A stretch of DNA of 64,000 nucleotides from Pontibacter liquoris. Lineage in GTDB: Bacteria; Bacteroidota; Bacteroidia; Cytophagales; Hymenobacteraceae. Both the position numbers and the translations under genes were made by a program. The notes beneath the pieces were generated by a model. That model worked only from the letters and a program-made list of their open reading frames with translations. It made no database searches and had not been told where the DNA came from. Within the stretch, counting starts at the first letter, position 1; each line of letters starts with the position of its first letter. This document shows, piece after piece, positions 10,501-18,466 of this stretch. The stretch covers positions 2,728,001 to 2,792,000 of the forward strand of contig NZ_JALEBG010000001.1 in NCBI RefSeq assembly GCF_022758235.1, written 5' to 3'.

Positions 10501-11478
10501 CGGGCTGGCCAGGTTGCCACCCAGGGTGACTTTCCCAGCGGCAAAGCTCTTGCTGTACAGGTTCATGGCACTGATTTGCGAGTCCTCTACGCCCAGCTGG
10601 TCGGCAAGCTTTGTCCACCCCGAAAGCCAGGTAGGCAGCGCCGTTGCACGGGGATCATAGGCCACATACACCGTTGCTGCTTCAGAAAGATCAAAAGAGA
10701 GCAGCGAAGTGCTGGTGCTTTTCTTGTCGTCGTTGGCAGTCTGGATCAGCGTAGCGCCTGTTAAAGTAGAAGGCACCGACGTGATCTTGTAAGTACGGTC
10801 CGTGTACATCAGCGCGCCCACCGCCAGATCGGCAACCTTGTAGCTCTTGCCACTGGTCGCGGCTACATTCGAAATAAGGGTTGCAGCAGCAACCGGAGCT
10901 GGTTTGGCTACCACAAAGTAGTTGTTTTCAGCACCGGCCGCCGGGCTGGCCAGGTTGCCACCCAAGGTAACCTTGCCAGCTGCGAAGCTCTTGCTATAGA
11001 GATTCATCGCGCTGATCTTGGAATCATTGATCCCGATTTTATCCGCGAGCTTCGTCCAGCCGGAAAGCCAGGAAGGCAGCGCCGTGCCCCGCGGATCATA
11101 TGCTACATAAATCGTAGCTGTTTCTGACAGGTCGAAGGTGAGCAAGGCAGAACTGGTGCTTTTCTTGTCATCGTTGGCCGTCTGCACCAGGGTGGCACCG
11201 GCAAAGGAAGAAGGCACCGAGGTAATAGTATAGGTGCGGTCGGTATACGGCAAGGCGCCCACCGCCAGATCAGCTATTTTATAGCTCCTGCCACTAGTGG
11301 CCGATACGTTCGAGACAAGCGTGGTCGTAGCGAAACGGGCAGCACTTACACTTCGTTTGGCTGCAAGGGCAGGTGAAGCGAAGGCAAGTGAAAATAGCTG
11401 GATACTCATGATAAAGCCTGCAAGTACCGCCATTAAGAACCTGAGCTTTATTGTACTAGTAGTATAATTATGTGACAT
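7510..11478 (-). CDS. Giant T9SS-secreted mosaic protein with malectin domains
   Basis: 1322 residues. Signal peptide about 1-40 (LAGFIMSIQLFSLAFASPALA). Two tandem beta-rich modules (about 49-195 and 199-345), each opening SNVxATSGxSYKxADLAVGA and containing VYVAYDPR and LPxWLSGWTKL. Then a malectin-like repeat (351-503), an Ig-like domain with SGLASVQYSLNGGSYTTYS (510-600), a choice-of-anchor/ASH-like stretch (640-730), a canonical malectin domain (about 1056-1212; GNYMVRVHFVENFFSSTGAR) and a T9SS type A sorting domain (about 1240-1322). Expected at the cell surface. The tandem modules are almost the same DNA as in the next gene upstream, and the malectin-like repeat matches the gene downstream. 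No catalytic domain recognised; a role in carbohydrate binding or surface adhesion is inference. Confidence 0.78.
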   Translation of the reverse strand: MSHNYTTSTIKLRFLMAVLAGFIMSIQLFSLAFASPALAAKRSVSAARFATTTLVSNVSATSGRSYKIADLAVGALPYTDRTYTITSVPSSFAGATLVQTANDDKKSTSSALLTFDLSETATIYVAYDPRGTALPSWLSGWTKLADKIGINDSKISAMNLYSKSFAAGKVTLGGNLASPAAGAENNYFVVAKPAPVAAATLISNVAATSGKSYKVADLAVGALMYTDRTYKITSVPSTLTGATLIQTANDDKKSTSTSLLSFDLSEAATVYVAYDPRATALPTWLSGWTKLADQLGVEDSQISAMNLYSKSFAAGKVTLGGNLASPAAGAQTNYLVVAKQSTTTPPPTSQDVMVNFQLSTSATPTGYLADIGKSFDTSRGYGWIDASTKQPKDMTSGMRERSGTTDVRLRTLAQMQDTKIGQSIWEYAVPNGYYSVAVSAGDLSYLDSKHQVNVEGVAAISGFVPTSSEKFRSGSVIVEVTDGKLTIDANGGTNTKLNYALISPSSAAGDVTPPVVSVKFTGTQQSAGVYRDEVQVSVEASDNGGSGLASVQYSLNGGSYTTYSSPIKISTIGNYTVRARATDGSGNVTTTDTYNFSVAEGTTTNTYMFVENYDKFPGLDEMTFSLIQTPWRRLKDDGTYTPYNSNHNQVKLRIHNKGKGTLVLSNLVLSNSSAWKIVSLNSTDYNASSSLPVSVSSGTYAEAVVEFIAKDAATRVKVLTDTLSIYSNDDFAPYKKVVLRGLWQKAGEGNSEPYAQEIINAFGFKTKTGFNHDDGTIDGETIVPNSDEILSSFFVRVDPSKPVDVKQMAAYHNCCSNTERFQWYDKGSTTLVTLFTHNSLDGQSLLPRKSGSTTALAQGTFSPSGSFGMKVGSAYSDRTRNSEGKIGMRIWKARDNKGNIIPNAYIIGGDYLGTSYTNYDYQDNIYYISNVKPADGPAYTSELAAAPSDVDFAGVLLGSSKTLSVKLSNLGQTYVSGSDPAIQIKSIELAGPDANEFSATMPATTSLAVQTSTTMSVKFTPKSLGIKNAAVLVYYDNAASPLRIPLYGIANDNSTTISAIKRIKGAADNSVTIGGKVWEADIDYRKGSIKLDAQVVKTPIAATDDDVLYQTYLSAATDLAETRYDIPLPNGNYMVRVHFVENFFSSTGARVFNTTIENSLRLANFDIYREVGYRAALVHDFDVSVTDGVLNFKFNPTANRVAVAAVEIFKASAASALATSQSQLMTQESGFDANGRSLRLYPNPNTGDKVMAELHGFGPHEMVSISMHDVSGRQVQVRSIETDANGVATIEMPITGNIQRGIYLLKATSASGQAQGKLIVAH
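10478..11335. repeat. Tandem beta-module block, copy 1 (shared with 12161-13010)
   Basis: Codes for two consecutive VAYDPR/LPSWLSGW modules at the N-terminus of the 1322-residue protein. The block matches 12161-13010 over its length by eye; the 10890-11330 half is nearly identical and the other half a little less so. Confidence 0.85.
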
Positions 11479-11783
11479 AGGTAGTCATTTTGTTTTAGTG
11501 ATTCCGAAATCCTGATGCAATGCTTGAACGAGGTATTCCCCCGTGTATTTTATCTGATGAAGTATAATTAGTGAGAGTGTGGTCTGAAATAAGGTTCTGC
11601 CTTGTTATACCCTTTTGATTCTGTTGGAACTGTACCTGTTGCGTATGCCGTCGGGCGACTTGTAAAGTTTATATACGCTAAATACAATCCGAAGACCTGT
11701 GATTTTTTAACTTTTGTTTCCGATCTGGCTTTATACGTAGTATCATGCTGTTCTATACTTAGCTTTATTTATATATTTAATTT
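11479..11783. other. Intergenic region without gene
   Basis: About 300 bases between two minus-strand genes; no ORF of interest, no clear promoter box found. Contains the heptamer AAGTATA or its complement twice. Confidence 0.45.
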
Positions 11784-11814
11784 CAGGAGAGGTACGTGTC
11801 ATAGCCCTCTCCTG
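11784..11814 (-). terminator. Hairpin after the Kelch/cadherin T9SS gene
   Basis: CAGGAGAGG pairs with CCTCTCCTG across a 13-base loop, ten bases past the stop of the minus-strand gene at 11824. The following bases on that strand are A/T-rich but lack a clean U run, so termination efficiency is uncertain. Confidence 0.5.
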
Positions 11815-11823
11815 TTACCAAAT

Positions 11824-14760
11824 TTATTGTACTATTATTTTTGATTGCAGATTGCCCGAAGCAGCCTGCGCGTTGATCAGGTAAATGCCCTGCTTCAGGG
11901 AGGTGCTCGTCAGGATTTCTGCTGTTGCCCTGCCCTGTGCATTGGCAATAATGGTCTGCGACAATAAAGAACGTCCGACTACGTCAACCAGGGTAACCAC
12001 AATAGCCTCCTGTGCTGCGAAGTTTTCTAGTTCCACATAAAGCTTATCTCCGGCCGTCGGGTTAGGGAATACTTGCAGTTTTATGTCTGTATGCGGCTGC
12101 TCCCTTGCTATCGTTTGCGTTGCAGCAAGCCCCTGTGATGAAGCCTTTGCCACAACCAGGTAATTTGTTTGGGAACCGGCCGCCGGGCTAGCCAGGTTAC
12201 CACCCAGGGTGACTTTACCAGCGGCAAAGCTCTTGCTATATAAGTTCATAGCACTGATCTGCGAATCATCTACGCCCAGTTTATCGGCAAGCTTTGTCCA
12301 GCCCGAAAGCCAGGTAGGCAGCGCTGTTGCGCGGGGATCATAGGCCACATACACCGTTGCTGCTTCAGAAAGATCAAAAGAGAGCAGCGAAGTGCTGGTG
12401 CTTTTCTTGTCGTCGTTGGCTGTCTGGATCAGCGTAGCACCTGTTAAAGTAGAAGGCACCGACGTGATCTTATAAGTACGGTCCGTGTACATCAGCGCGC
12501 CCACCGCCAGATCGGCTACCTTGTAGCTCTTACCGCTGGTCGCCGCTACATTCGAAATAAGGGTTGCAGCAGCAACCGGAGCTGGTTTGGCTACCACAAA
12601 GTAGTTGTTTTCAGCACCGGCCGCCGGGCTGGCCAGGTTGCCACCCAGCGTAACCTTGCCAGCTGCGAAGCTCTTGCTATAGAGATTCATGGCGCTGATC
12701 TTGGAATCATTGATCCCGATTTTATCTGAGAGCTTCGTCCAGCCCGAAAGCCAGGAAGGCAGCGCCGTGCCCCGCGGATCATAGGCTACATAAATTGTAG
12801 CTGTTTCTGACAGGTCGAAGGTGAGCAAGGCAGAACTGGTGCTTTTCTTGTCATCGTTGGCCGTCAGCACCAGGGTGGCGCCTGTTAAGGAAGAAGGCAC
12901 CGAGGTAATAGTATAGGTGCGGTCGGTATACGGCAAGGCTCCCACCGCCAGATCAGCTACTTTATAGCTCCTGCCACTGCTGGCCGATACGTTCGAGACA
13001 AGCGCCGATGCCTGGTTCACTACCGAAAAGGTCACTGTCAGCGCGGTGCCTGCCGTTCCAGAGCCTTTTGAAGCAGTATAAGGCGTTGCTTTTATAGTAT
13101 AGTTACCTAAGGCAGGCGTCCAGGCATAATAATCCCCGTTGTTGTCATCGCCATAGAAGGCATAAGGGGCAATACTTTCCGTCACGGACTTTGTTTGCGC
13201 ACCGGATAGCTGGAAACTAACACTGCCCACAGTAGCCGGATTGGTGTTCGCCCGGATGTTAAAGTTCTTTGTTGGCAAGGTGGCCAGGTTCAGCGTGGCG
13301 CCGTTTGTCAGCGTTTGCAGGTCTTGGTTGTTATCGGCATTAATAAGCGTCAGGCTGGCCACCTGCTGGCTTGTCGTGGTTCCTGCCGGCTGGCCTTTGC
13401 GGTTTGTTTTGGAAAAATTTCCTCCAGTGTAATAAATAACCCCATTCACGGCAGCGGCCACACCGGCCGAAGTTGTGGCAGGGAGCGGTGTTAGCTTTGC
13501 CCAGGAGTTGCTGGCAGCAGAATATGCCAGCACCTGGCTAGTCTTCACGTTATGCGATGTTTCCCCACCCAGCACCAGAATGCGGTTTCCCAACACGATA
13601 ACTGACGAGGAAATATGATCCAGCCCGGTCGGCATGGAAGCGACATACGTCCAGGAGTCTGTCTCCGGATCATACCTTTCCACCGTTGCCTGGGTCACGG
13701 TGTTGTCATCCTGGTGGTGTGCTCCGCCTATATAATACATCTTGCCTTCGAAAACCGCCGAGCCCGGGTGGTTACGGGGGTTAGCCAGGGGAGCAGCCGC
13801 TTTCCAGCCCGCTCCCAGGTTGTCGAGGTCCAGCACATAATGCTCTGCAATATCGCTGCGCGACAAATTGGCGCCGCCGGCATAATGCAGTTTGCCTTTC
13901 AGGTATTGCATCTGGCCGGCTGCCAGTTCTTTTGGCAGGTCAGGTAAGCGGGTATAGGTGTTGCTGCCTACATTGTAGCGGTAAACCTGTTTGGTACCAA
14001 ATACCTGCCCTGTGCCGCTAGAATTGGAAGTATAGCCCCCGGCCAAATAAATATCAGTGCCATCGGTGGCCAGTCCTTCGTGGGTGATGCCTCCAAAATC
14101 GGTTCCTTTTGGCAAATGCGGCAAGTCCGCAATCGGGCTCCAGGTATTGGTGGCAGGATCATACACATACGCCCGCTTGGTAGGCGTCCAGCTGGGCTGT
14201 TTCAGCACATCATACCCGCCAAAGATGTAGAGCTTCCCATTCACCGTCTCGCCATGCACCTCGTGGGTACCAATGGGCTGACTGGCCGCCGTCCCCCACG
14301 TTATACTTGTGAAATCCGCTATCTGCGTTCCGGCAGTAACCGTGATCACAGCAGTTGCGGTGCTGGAAAGACCTTCGGCATCGGTTGCTTTTATCGTTAA
14401 AGAAAAGCGATCCTGGTAATGATGGTTCAGGCGCTTTGCCACCGCAAGGGTACCTGTACTGCTATTTAAATTAAAAGTGCTGTTGGTATTGCCGGCCGTG
14501 AGCGCATACGTTACCGCACTCCCGTCCGGGTCAGCGGCGGCTACTTTGCCCACGCTTGCCCCGATAGCGGCATTGTCGGAAATGCTCAGGATATAGGCGC
14601 TCTTCTCAAAAACGGGCGCAGTGCCTGCTACAGCGGTAACACTAATCAATGACAAAAAGGTAAAAAGTAGGAGTAAGAGCCGTACAGGGCGCTGTGTAGC
14701 TAAAAAGGAAGGCTTTCTGCTATCTGCTACACTTGTGTGCTGTCGTAAATTTTTTTTCAT
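11824..14760 (-). CDS. T9SS-secreted protein with cadherin, Kelch and tandem beta-modules
   Basis: 978 residues. Basic N-terminus and hydrophobic segment (LLLLLFTFLSLISVTAVAG) form a signal peptide ending near 45. A cadherin-type repeat follows (48-140; DPDGSAVTYAL, FSLTIKATDAEG), then Kelch repeats (about 150-460; repeated GG plus YDPxTNxW patterns such as YVYDPATNTWSPI and VERYDPETDSWTYV) expected to form a beta-propeller. Next an Ig-like region (470-585), two tandem beta-modules (588-725, 735-880) like those in the neighbouring gene, and a T9SS sorting domain (about 890-978; VFPNPTAGDKLYVELENF). Exported surface protein, probably binding other macromolecules; no enzyme domain seen. Confidence 0.8.
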   Translation of the reverse strand: MKKNLRQHTSVADSRKPSFLATQRPVRLLLLLFTFLSLISVTAVAGTAPVFEKSAYILSISDNAAIGASVGKVAAADPDGSAVTYALTAGNTNSTFNLNSSTGTLAVAKRLNHHYQDRFSLTIKATDAEGLSSTATAVITVTAGTQIADFTSITWGTAASQPIGTHEVHGETVNGKLYIFGGYDVLKQPSWTPTKRAYVYDPATNTWSPIADLPHLPKGTDFGGITHEGLATDGTDIYLAGGYTSNSSGTGQVFGTKQVYRYNVGSNTYTRLPDLPKELAAGQMQYLKGKLHYAGGANLSRSDIAEHYVLDLDNLGAGWKAAAPLANPRNHPGSAVFEGKMYYIGGAHHQDDNTVTQATVERYDPETDSWTYVASMPTGLDHISSSVIVLGNRILVLGGETSHNVKTSQVLAYSAASNSWAKLTPLPATTSAGVAAAVNGVIYYTGGNFSKTNRKGQPAGTTTSQQVASLTLINADNNQDLQTLTNGATLNLATLPTKNFNIRANTNPATVGSVSFQLSGAQTKSVTESIAPYAFYGDDNNGDYYAWTPALGNYTIKATPYTASKGSGTAGTALTVTFSVVNQASALVSNVSASSGRSYKVADLAVGALPYTDRTYTITSVPSSLTGATLVLTANDDKKSTSSALLTFDLSETATIYVAYDPRGTALPSWLSGWTKLSDKIGINDSKISAMNLYSKSFAAGKVTLGGNLASPAAGAENNYFVVAKPAPVAAATLISNVAATSGKSYKVADLAVGALMYTDRTYKITSVPSTLTGATLIQTANDDKKSTSTSLLSFDLSEAATVYVAYDPRATALPTWLSGWTKLADKLGVDDSQISAMNLYSKSFAAGKVTLGGNLASPAAGSQTNYLVVAKASSQGLAATQTIAREQPHTDIKLQVFPNPTAGDKLYVELENFAAQEAIVVTLVDVVGRSLLSQTIIANAQGRATAEILTSTSLKQGIYLINAQAASGNLQSKIIVQ
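12161..13010. repeat. Tandem beta-module block, copy 2 (shared with 10478-11335)
   Basis: Same two-module block as in the neighbouring gene, here at the C-terminal side just before the sorting domain. The placement differs between the genes (N-terminal versus C-terminal), so the block moved as a cassette or was homogenised by conversion. Confidence 0.85.
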
Positions 14761-15339
14761 ACGCTATTTTCACTCGTTATAAGGCAATGATGGATAAGCT
14801 TGAGAGTATTCTGTTTTATGTAATTATTTATACTTAAGACTGGTCTTAAATAATACGGCGTAAAACGCCAAAGGCGGCTTTTAACAATACTGTTTTAACA
14901 TAAATGGCTGCTTTAATTCCCCGATATACCTTAGCTAAGGGTGAAAGGTTATTTTTTAAATGTGAACATCATTTTACGTTCAATTTGCTTTGCCTGCGCG
15001 CTGCATAATACCAGCTCATTTTAAAAACATTTAAGGATGCGGACGCTCGCCAGGCAGGACGAAAGAGGCTGCTTCTTTTCTATCTATAGCACCTGTTAGC
15101 AACCGCCGCACCGGCAACGAAACGATACCAGGTGCCAAGCCACTGAACTCAGAAGCCCGCACGGCTGTTATAGCGGCAAAGCTATGCCACCAAGTTTGGG
15201 GAGTATATCTAACTGGGGAGTAGGTTCAAAAAGATAAGCAGATGACTGCCAATAACATATCACATTCTTGACATTCCGGATTGGCAACCAGCACTCTTAC
15301 TTTTTTCTTCTTCGGTCCTGAATTTAAAAGGTGATTTTT
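14761..15339. other. Intergenic region upstream of tatA
   Basis: About 580 bases between divergent genes. Contains TATACTT near 14828 and scattered A/T tracts. It should hold the promoter of the minus-strand Kelch gene, which I could not identify. No credible ORF. Confidence 0.45.
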
Positions 15340-15374
15340 TTTGCAGCATTTCATTTTATTTCCACATACATTTG
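15340..15374 (+). promoter_or_regulatory. Bacteroidota-type promoter of tatA
   Basis: TACATTTG at 15367-15374 fits the -7 consensus TAnnTTTG exactly. TTTG at 15340-15343 is a -33 candidate at a rather long 23-base spacing. The tatA ATG follows 27 bases after the -7 box. Confidence 0.6.
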
Positions 15375-15400
15375 TAGCGGTTCATTTAAATTTTAAAGTC

Positions 15401-15616
15401 ATGGTTATCACCAACATTCTAGCTTTTATAGGAGACCTGGGAGGTTCAGAGATTCTCTTAATCCTTGTCGTTATCCTGCTGCTCTTTGGAGCCAAGCGTA
15501 TTCCTGAGCTGGCAAGAGGCTTAGGTAAGGGTATTAACGAGTTCAAAAATGCCGCCAAAGAGGTGTCGAGTGAGATCACGACTGCCGCCAAAGACGACGA
15601 GAAAACCGTAAAATAG
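15401..15616 (+). CDS. tatA: Twin-arginine translocase subunit TatA/TatE family
   Basis: 71 residues. A short N-terminal stretch with [20 protein letters not shown] forms the single membrane helix, followed by the [16 protein letters not shown] hinge and amphipathic helix that define TatA/E proteins, then a charged tail (KDDEKTVK). TatA multimers form the pore through which folded, twin-arginine-tagged proteins cross the inner membrane, together with TatC. The ATG at 15401 is chosen; an in-frame TTG at 15341 overlaps the -33 promoter element and adds a non-conserved extension. It stands alone, with its own promoter and terminator; tatC is not in the window. TatB cannot be excluded by length, but the short tail favours TatA. 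Confidence 0.93.
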   Translation: MVITNILAFIGDLGGSEILLILVVILLLFGAKRIPELARGLGKGINEFKNAAKEVSSEITTAAKDDEKTVK

Positions 15617-15646
15617 ATATTCCTTATTTTAGCTCTGCCTAAGATC

Positions 15647-15677
15647 AAAAAAGCCACTCTTCCGGAGTGGCTTTTTT
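15647..15677 (+). terminator. Intrinsic terminator between tatA and the TonB receptor gene
   Basis: AAAAAAGCCACTC pairs with GAGTGGCTTTTTT around a short loop. It is symmetrical and sits between converging genes, so it can serve both. Confidence 0.9.
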
Positions 15678-15733
15678 GATGTACAGAATATTTCAAGTAT
15701 GACAAAAAGGGCAATATAGCAGCACAGGCTAAT

Positions 15734-18166
15734 TTACTTGCCGCTGGCCCGGTTCAACTCCTCTAAGCTCACGTCGCGCTTTCTGGCCTCAAACTGGCTG
15801 CCCCTGCTAAACTTATACCGAAGGCCCACCCTGAAACTCTGAGAACCGGTGTACTGGCTGGAAGTAATAGAGGTGCCGTTTACGGCCGTATCCCCTTTAA
15901 CGCGCCTGGTACGGAAAATATCGGTTACGCTCAGGCTTACATCCAGTTTGTCCTGCATAAACGAGCGCTTCAGGCCCGCATCCAAGCTCCAGTTGCTTTG
16001 CATGCGGTACAAGCCGTACACAACGGGTCCCTGGTAAGCGGCTTTTAGCTCCAGCCGGACCTGGCTGGGTAGCTGCACCTGCTGGTTCGATTGTGCCATA
16101 AAAGTTACCTGCTCATTCTTCTGGCGCTGCCCGTCCAGCACATCTTCAAAACGCTGGTAAGAGACCGTGGCGTTGTTGTTCATCTGCCATTGCGGCAGCA
16201 CGGTAATGGGCGCTACCAACGTTGCATACAGGCTGGTGGCATGATCGACGTTCTGCTGCTGGAACATGGTGGTATTCCTTGCCTTATCCTGTACCGGCAC
16301 TTCAAATATAAAATCTTTGGTTGCCGCATAGCCCAGCGTTAGGTTGTAGGCCTGGTGCAGCACCTGCGTCACTTCGAGGGTAGTGGCATATTGCGGCTTT
16401 AACTGGGGGTTACCCACGGCTACGGTGTAGGGATCAAGGTAAAAGAAGAACGGGTTCAATGCCTCATACTGTGGGCGGTTGATCCGGCGGCTGTAGCTGT
16501 AACTGATCTGGTACGCCGCGCTTACTTGTTGCTGCAAAAACAGGCTGGGGAACAAATCCAGGTAGTTCCGTTCTGTTACCTGGTTCAGGGTAAGAGAATG
16601 GCCCCTTGTAGCCGTCTGCTCGGCACGCAGGCCTGCCTGCAGGCGCCATTTTTCACCAAGGCTTGCCGTGTAATTGGCATAGGCAGCCAGAATGTTCTCT
16701 TTATAGATAAAGTGGTTACTACGGCGCTCATCCAGCTGTCGCGATGCATCCGCCACTTCATAGAACCGTACTTCGTTATCCGAGATCACCCGGCTTGCCT
16801 TTGCGCCCAGTTCCAGTTTGCTGGCCCGGCCAAGGGCTTTGGTAAAATCTGTTTTGGCAGCGTAAATGTCGTAGCTGGTGGGGTTGAGCGTAAGTAACCG
16901 GGCAAGTATAACCGGCGATGCATTGCCCAAGCTATCGTACTGGTTTTCAAAACTCGATTCATCGTAGCTGCTGAGCCGCACGTAATCCAGGTCTGCCGAA
17001 AGCAAAGTCCCCACCGTGTCCAGCTTGCCCAGGTAATGCAGGTTCAGGGTGCCATTTTTATACTTTGCTTCGGAGGTATTCCTGGCTTTAACAAATAGAT
17101 CGGTCGCGGGCTGGTTGCTGCGCAGGTAAGAAGCTGTCCGGATGTTATCGCGGTTGCGGGCATCAGACAGGTTGACCATCACCCCGAAACTGTGCTTGCT
17201 GTTTGCTTCGTAATCAGTGCCCAGTCGAAGCGTAGGCACCAGGCGCGTGCCTTCCTGGTGTATGTCCTGTATCAGGTGGCTTTCTTCACTATCGTGAAAC
17301 AGGCGCTGCATGTCGTTTAGGCGATACTGGGTGCGTTTTGCCAGGTCCAGGCTGCCAGAGGAGCTCCATTTCCCGTGCTGATAGTTCAGGTCTGCCCCGG
17401 CAGTATAGCCGTGCAGCTCGCTGTACTGGTATCCGACGCGTACGCTGCCATTCATACCGGGCAGGGCATTCTTTTTAAGGTTGATATTGATCATACCCGA
17501 AGCGCCTTCAGCGTCATACCGGGCCGAGGGATTGGCAATGATCTCGAGGTCTTTCACATTTTCGGCTGACATGCTCTGCAGCAGGTTCTGCAGTTCCTTA
17601 CCCGACAGGTAGGTGCTTTTGCCGTCGATCATGAGCTGCACACCGGCTTTGCCATTCAGTTTGATGTTGCCCTCCTGGTCCACCCACACGCCCGGCGCTT
17701 TGGTGAGTACTTCCAAAGCCGTGCTTCCGCCTGCCAGCGCCGTGCCTTCCACGCTCACCACTGTTTTACCAGCTTCGGTTACAACCGTGGGGCGCATGGC
17801 CTGCACCGTTACTTCCTGCAATACCTGCGCGTCCTCCTGAAGCACCAGGGTACCGAAGTCTTTGCTATCCTTATCCCCAGCTACCTCAAAAGGGGCTGTC
17901 TGCAAAGGCGAATAGCCCAGGAATGTTAATTTTAGCAGGTACTTGCCCGGCGTCGGGGTTTTGATCTGAAACTGGCCTTCCAGGTCGGCAATCGTTCCGG
18001 TAATAACCGCAGCGGAGGCGGCATCCACCACCGCCACATTTACAAAGCCCAGTGGCTGGCCCTTTGTATCGGTAATGGCACCGGTCAGCATGCCGGTGGT
18101 TTGCGCAAAAGCTGTACCGGTCCAACCAGTCAGCATTACGATCAGAAGTAAACAATATAATTTCAT
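15734..18166 (-). CDS. TonB-dependent outer membrane receptor, OMP_b-brl_3 family
   Basis: 810 residues with a clear signal peptide (MKLYCLLLIVMLTGWTGTAF, cleavage before QTTG). A carboxypeptidase-regulatory-like beta-sandwich follows (about 25-110; TGAITDTKGQPLGFVNVAVV), then a plug-like domain (about 120-230; LEVLTKAPGVWVDQEGNIKL, YDAEGASGMININLKKN) and a long beta-barrel of the outer-membrane protein type 3 class found widely in Bacteroidota. Such proteins take up ligands across the outer membrane using TonB energy; the ligand here is unknown. It is transcribed divergently from a LytS/LytTR pair, so control by that pair is plausible but unproven. Confidence 0.85.
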   Translation of the reverse strand: MKLYCLLLIVMLTGWTGTAFAQTTGMLTGAITDTKGQPLGFVNVAVVDAASAAVITGTIADLEGQFQIKTPTPGKYLLKLTFLGYSPLQTAPFEVAGDKDSKDFGTLVLQEDAQVLQEVTVQAMRPTVVTEAGKTVVSVEGTALAGGSTALEVLTKAPGVWVDQEGNIKLNGKAGVQLMIDGKSTYLSGKELQNLLQSMSAENVKDLEIIANPSARYDAEGASGMININLKKNALPGMNGSVRVGYQYSELHGYTAGADLNYQHGKWSSSGSLDLAKRTQYRLNDMQRLFHDSEESHLIQDIHQEGTRLVPTLRLGTDYEANSKHSFGVMVNLSDARNRDNIRTASYLRSNQPATDLFVKARNTSEAKYKNGTLNLHYLGKLDTVGTLLSADLDYVRLSSYDESSFENQYDSLGNASPVILARLLTLNPTSYDIYAAKTDFTKALGRASKLELGAKASRVISDNEVRFYEVADASRQLDERRSNHFIYKENILAAYANYTASLGEKWRLQAGLRAEQTATRGHSLTLNQVTERNYLDLFPSLFLQQQVSAAYQISYSYSRRINRPQYEALNPFFFYLDPYTVAVGNPQLKPQYATTLEVTQVLHQAYNLTLGYAATKDFIFEVPVQDKARNTTMFQQQNVDHATSLYATLVAPITVLPQWQMNNNATVSYQRFEDVLDGQRQKNEQVTFMAQSNQQVQLPSQVRLELKAAYQGPVVYGLYRMQSNWSLDAGLKRSFMQDKLDVSLSVTDIFRTRRVKGDTAVNGTSITSSQYTGSQSFRVGLRYKFSRGSQFEARKRDVSLEELNRASGK

Positions 18167-18466
18167 AGGATCATGGTTTAAATATGGTTGTTTTGGTTAG
18201 TTGCGCTGCTTGCGTGAAACAAAGGTGCCATGCGCTGAAAGCCTATGAAATGAAGTTCTGATGAAGCGGGACCTGCGTGCCGTGAACCGGGATAAAAGCA
18301 GGATGAAAAAGAAAGAGAAAGACAGGAGCTTACCTGGCGAGCGGCTCTCCTGCCGGTACGAGGCAGCCCCGGAACATTATACTACTCCTGATGAAGACAA
18401 TTACTATATTGCATAGCTGGTAGCTTACAGCAAGTATAAACCGATGGCAAGCCCACATACCCGGAA
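18167..18466. other. Divergent intergenic region, TonB receptor / LytS kinase
   Basis: 300 bases holding both promoters. No perfect TAnnTTTG box seen on either strand. An AAGTATA heptamer lies about 35 bases before the kinase start. Confidence 0.4.

Noticed and set aside
15341..15400. TTG start extending tatA by 20 codons
   Set aside because: The TTG coincides with the -33 promoter element, and TatA proteins begin close to the membrane helix.
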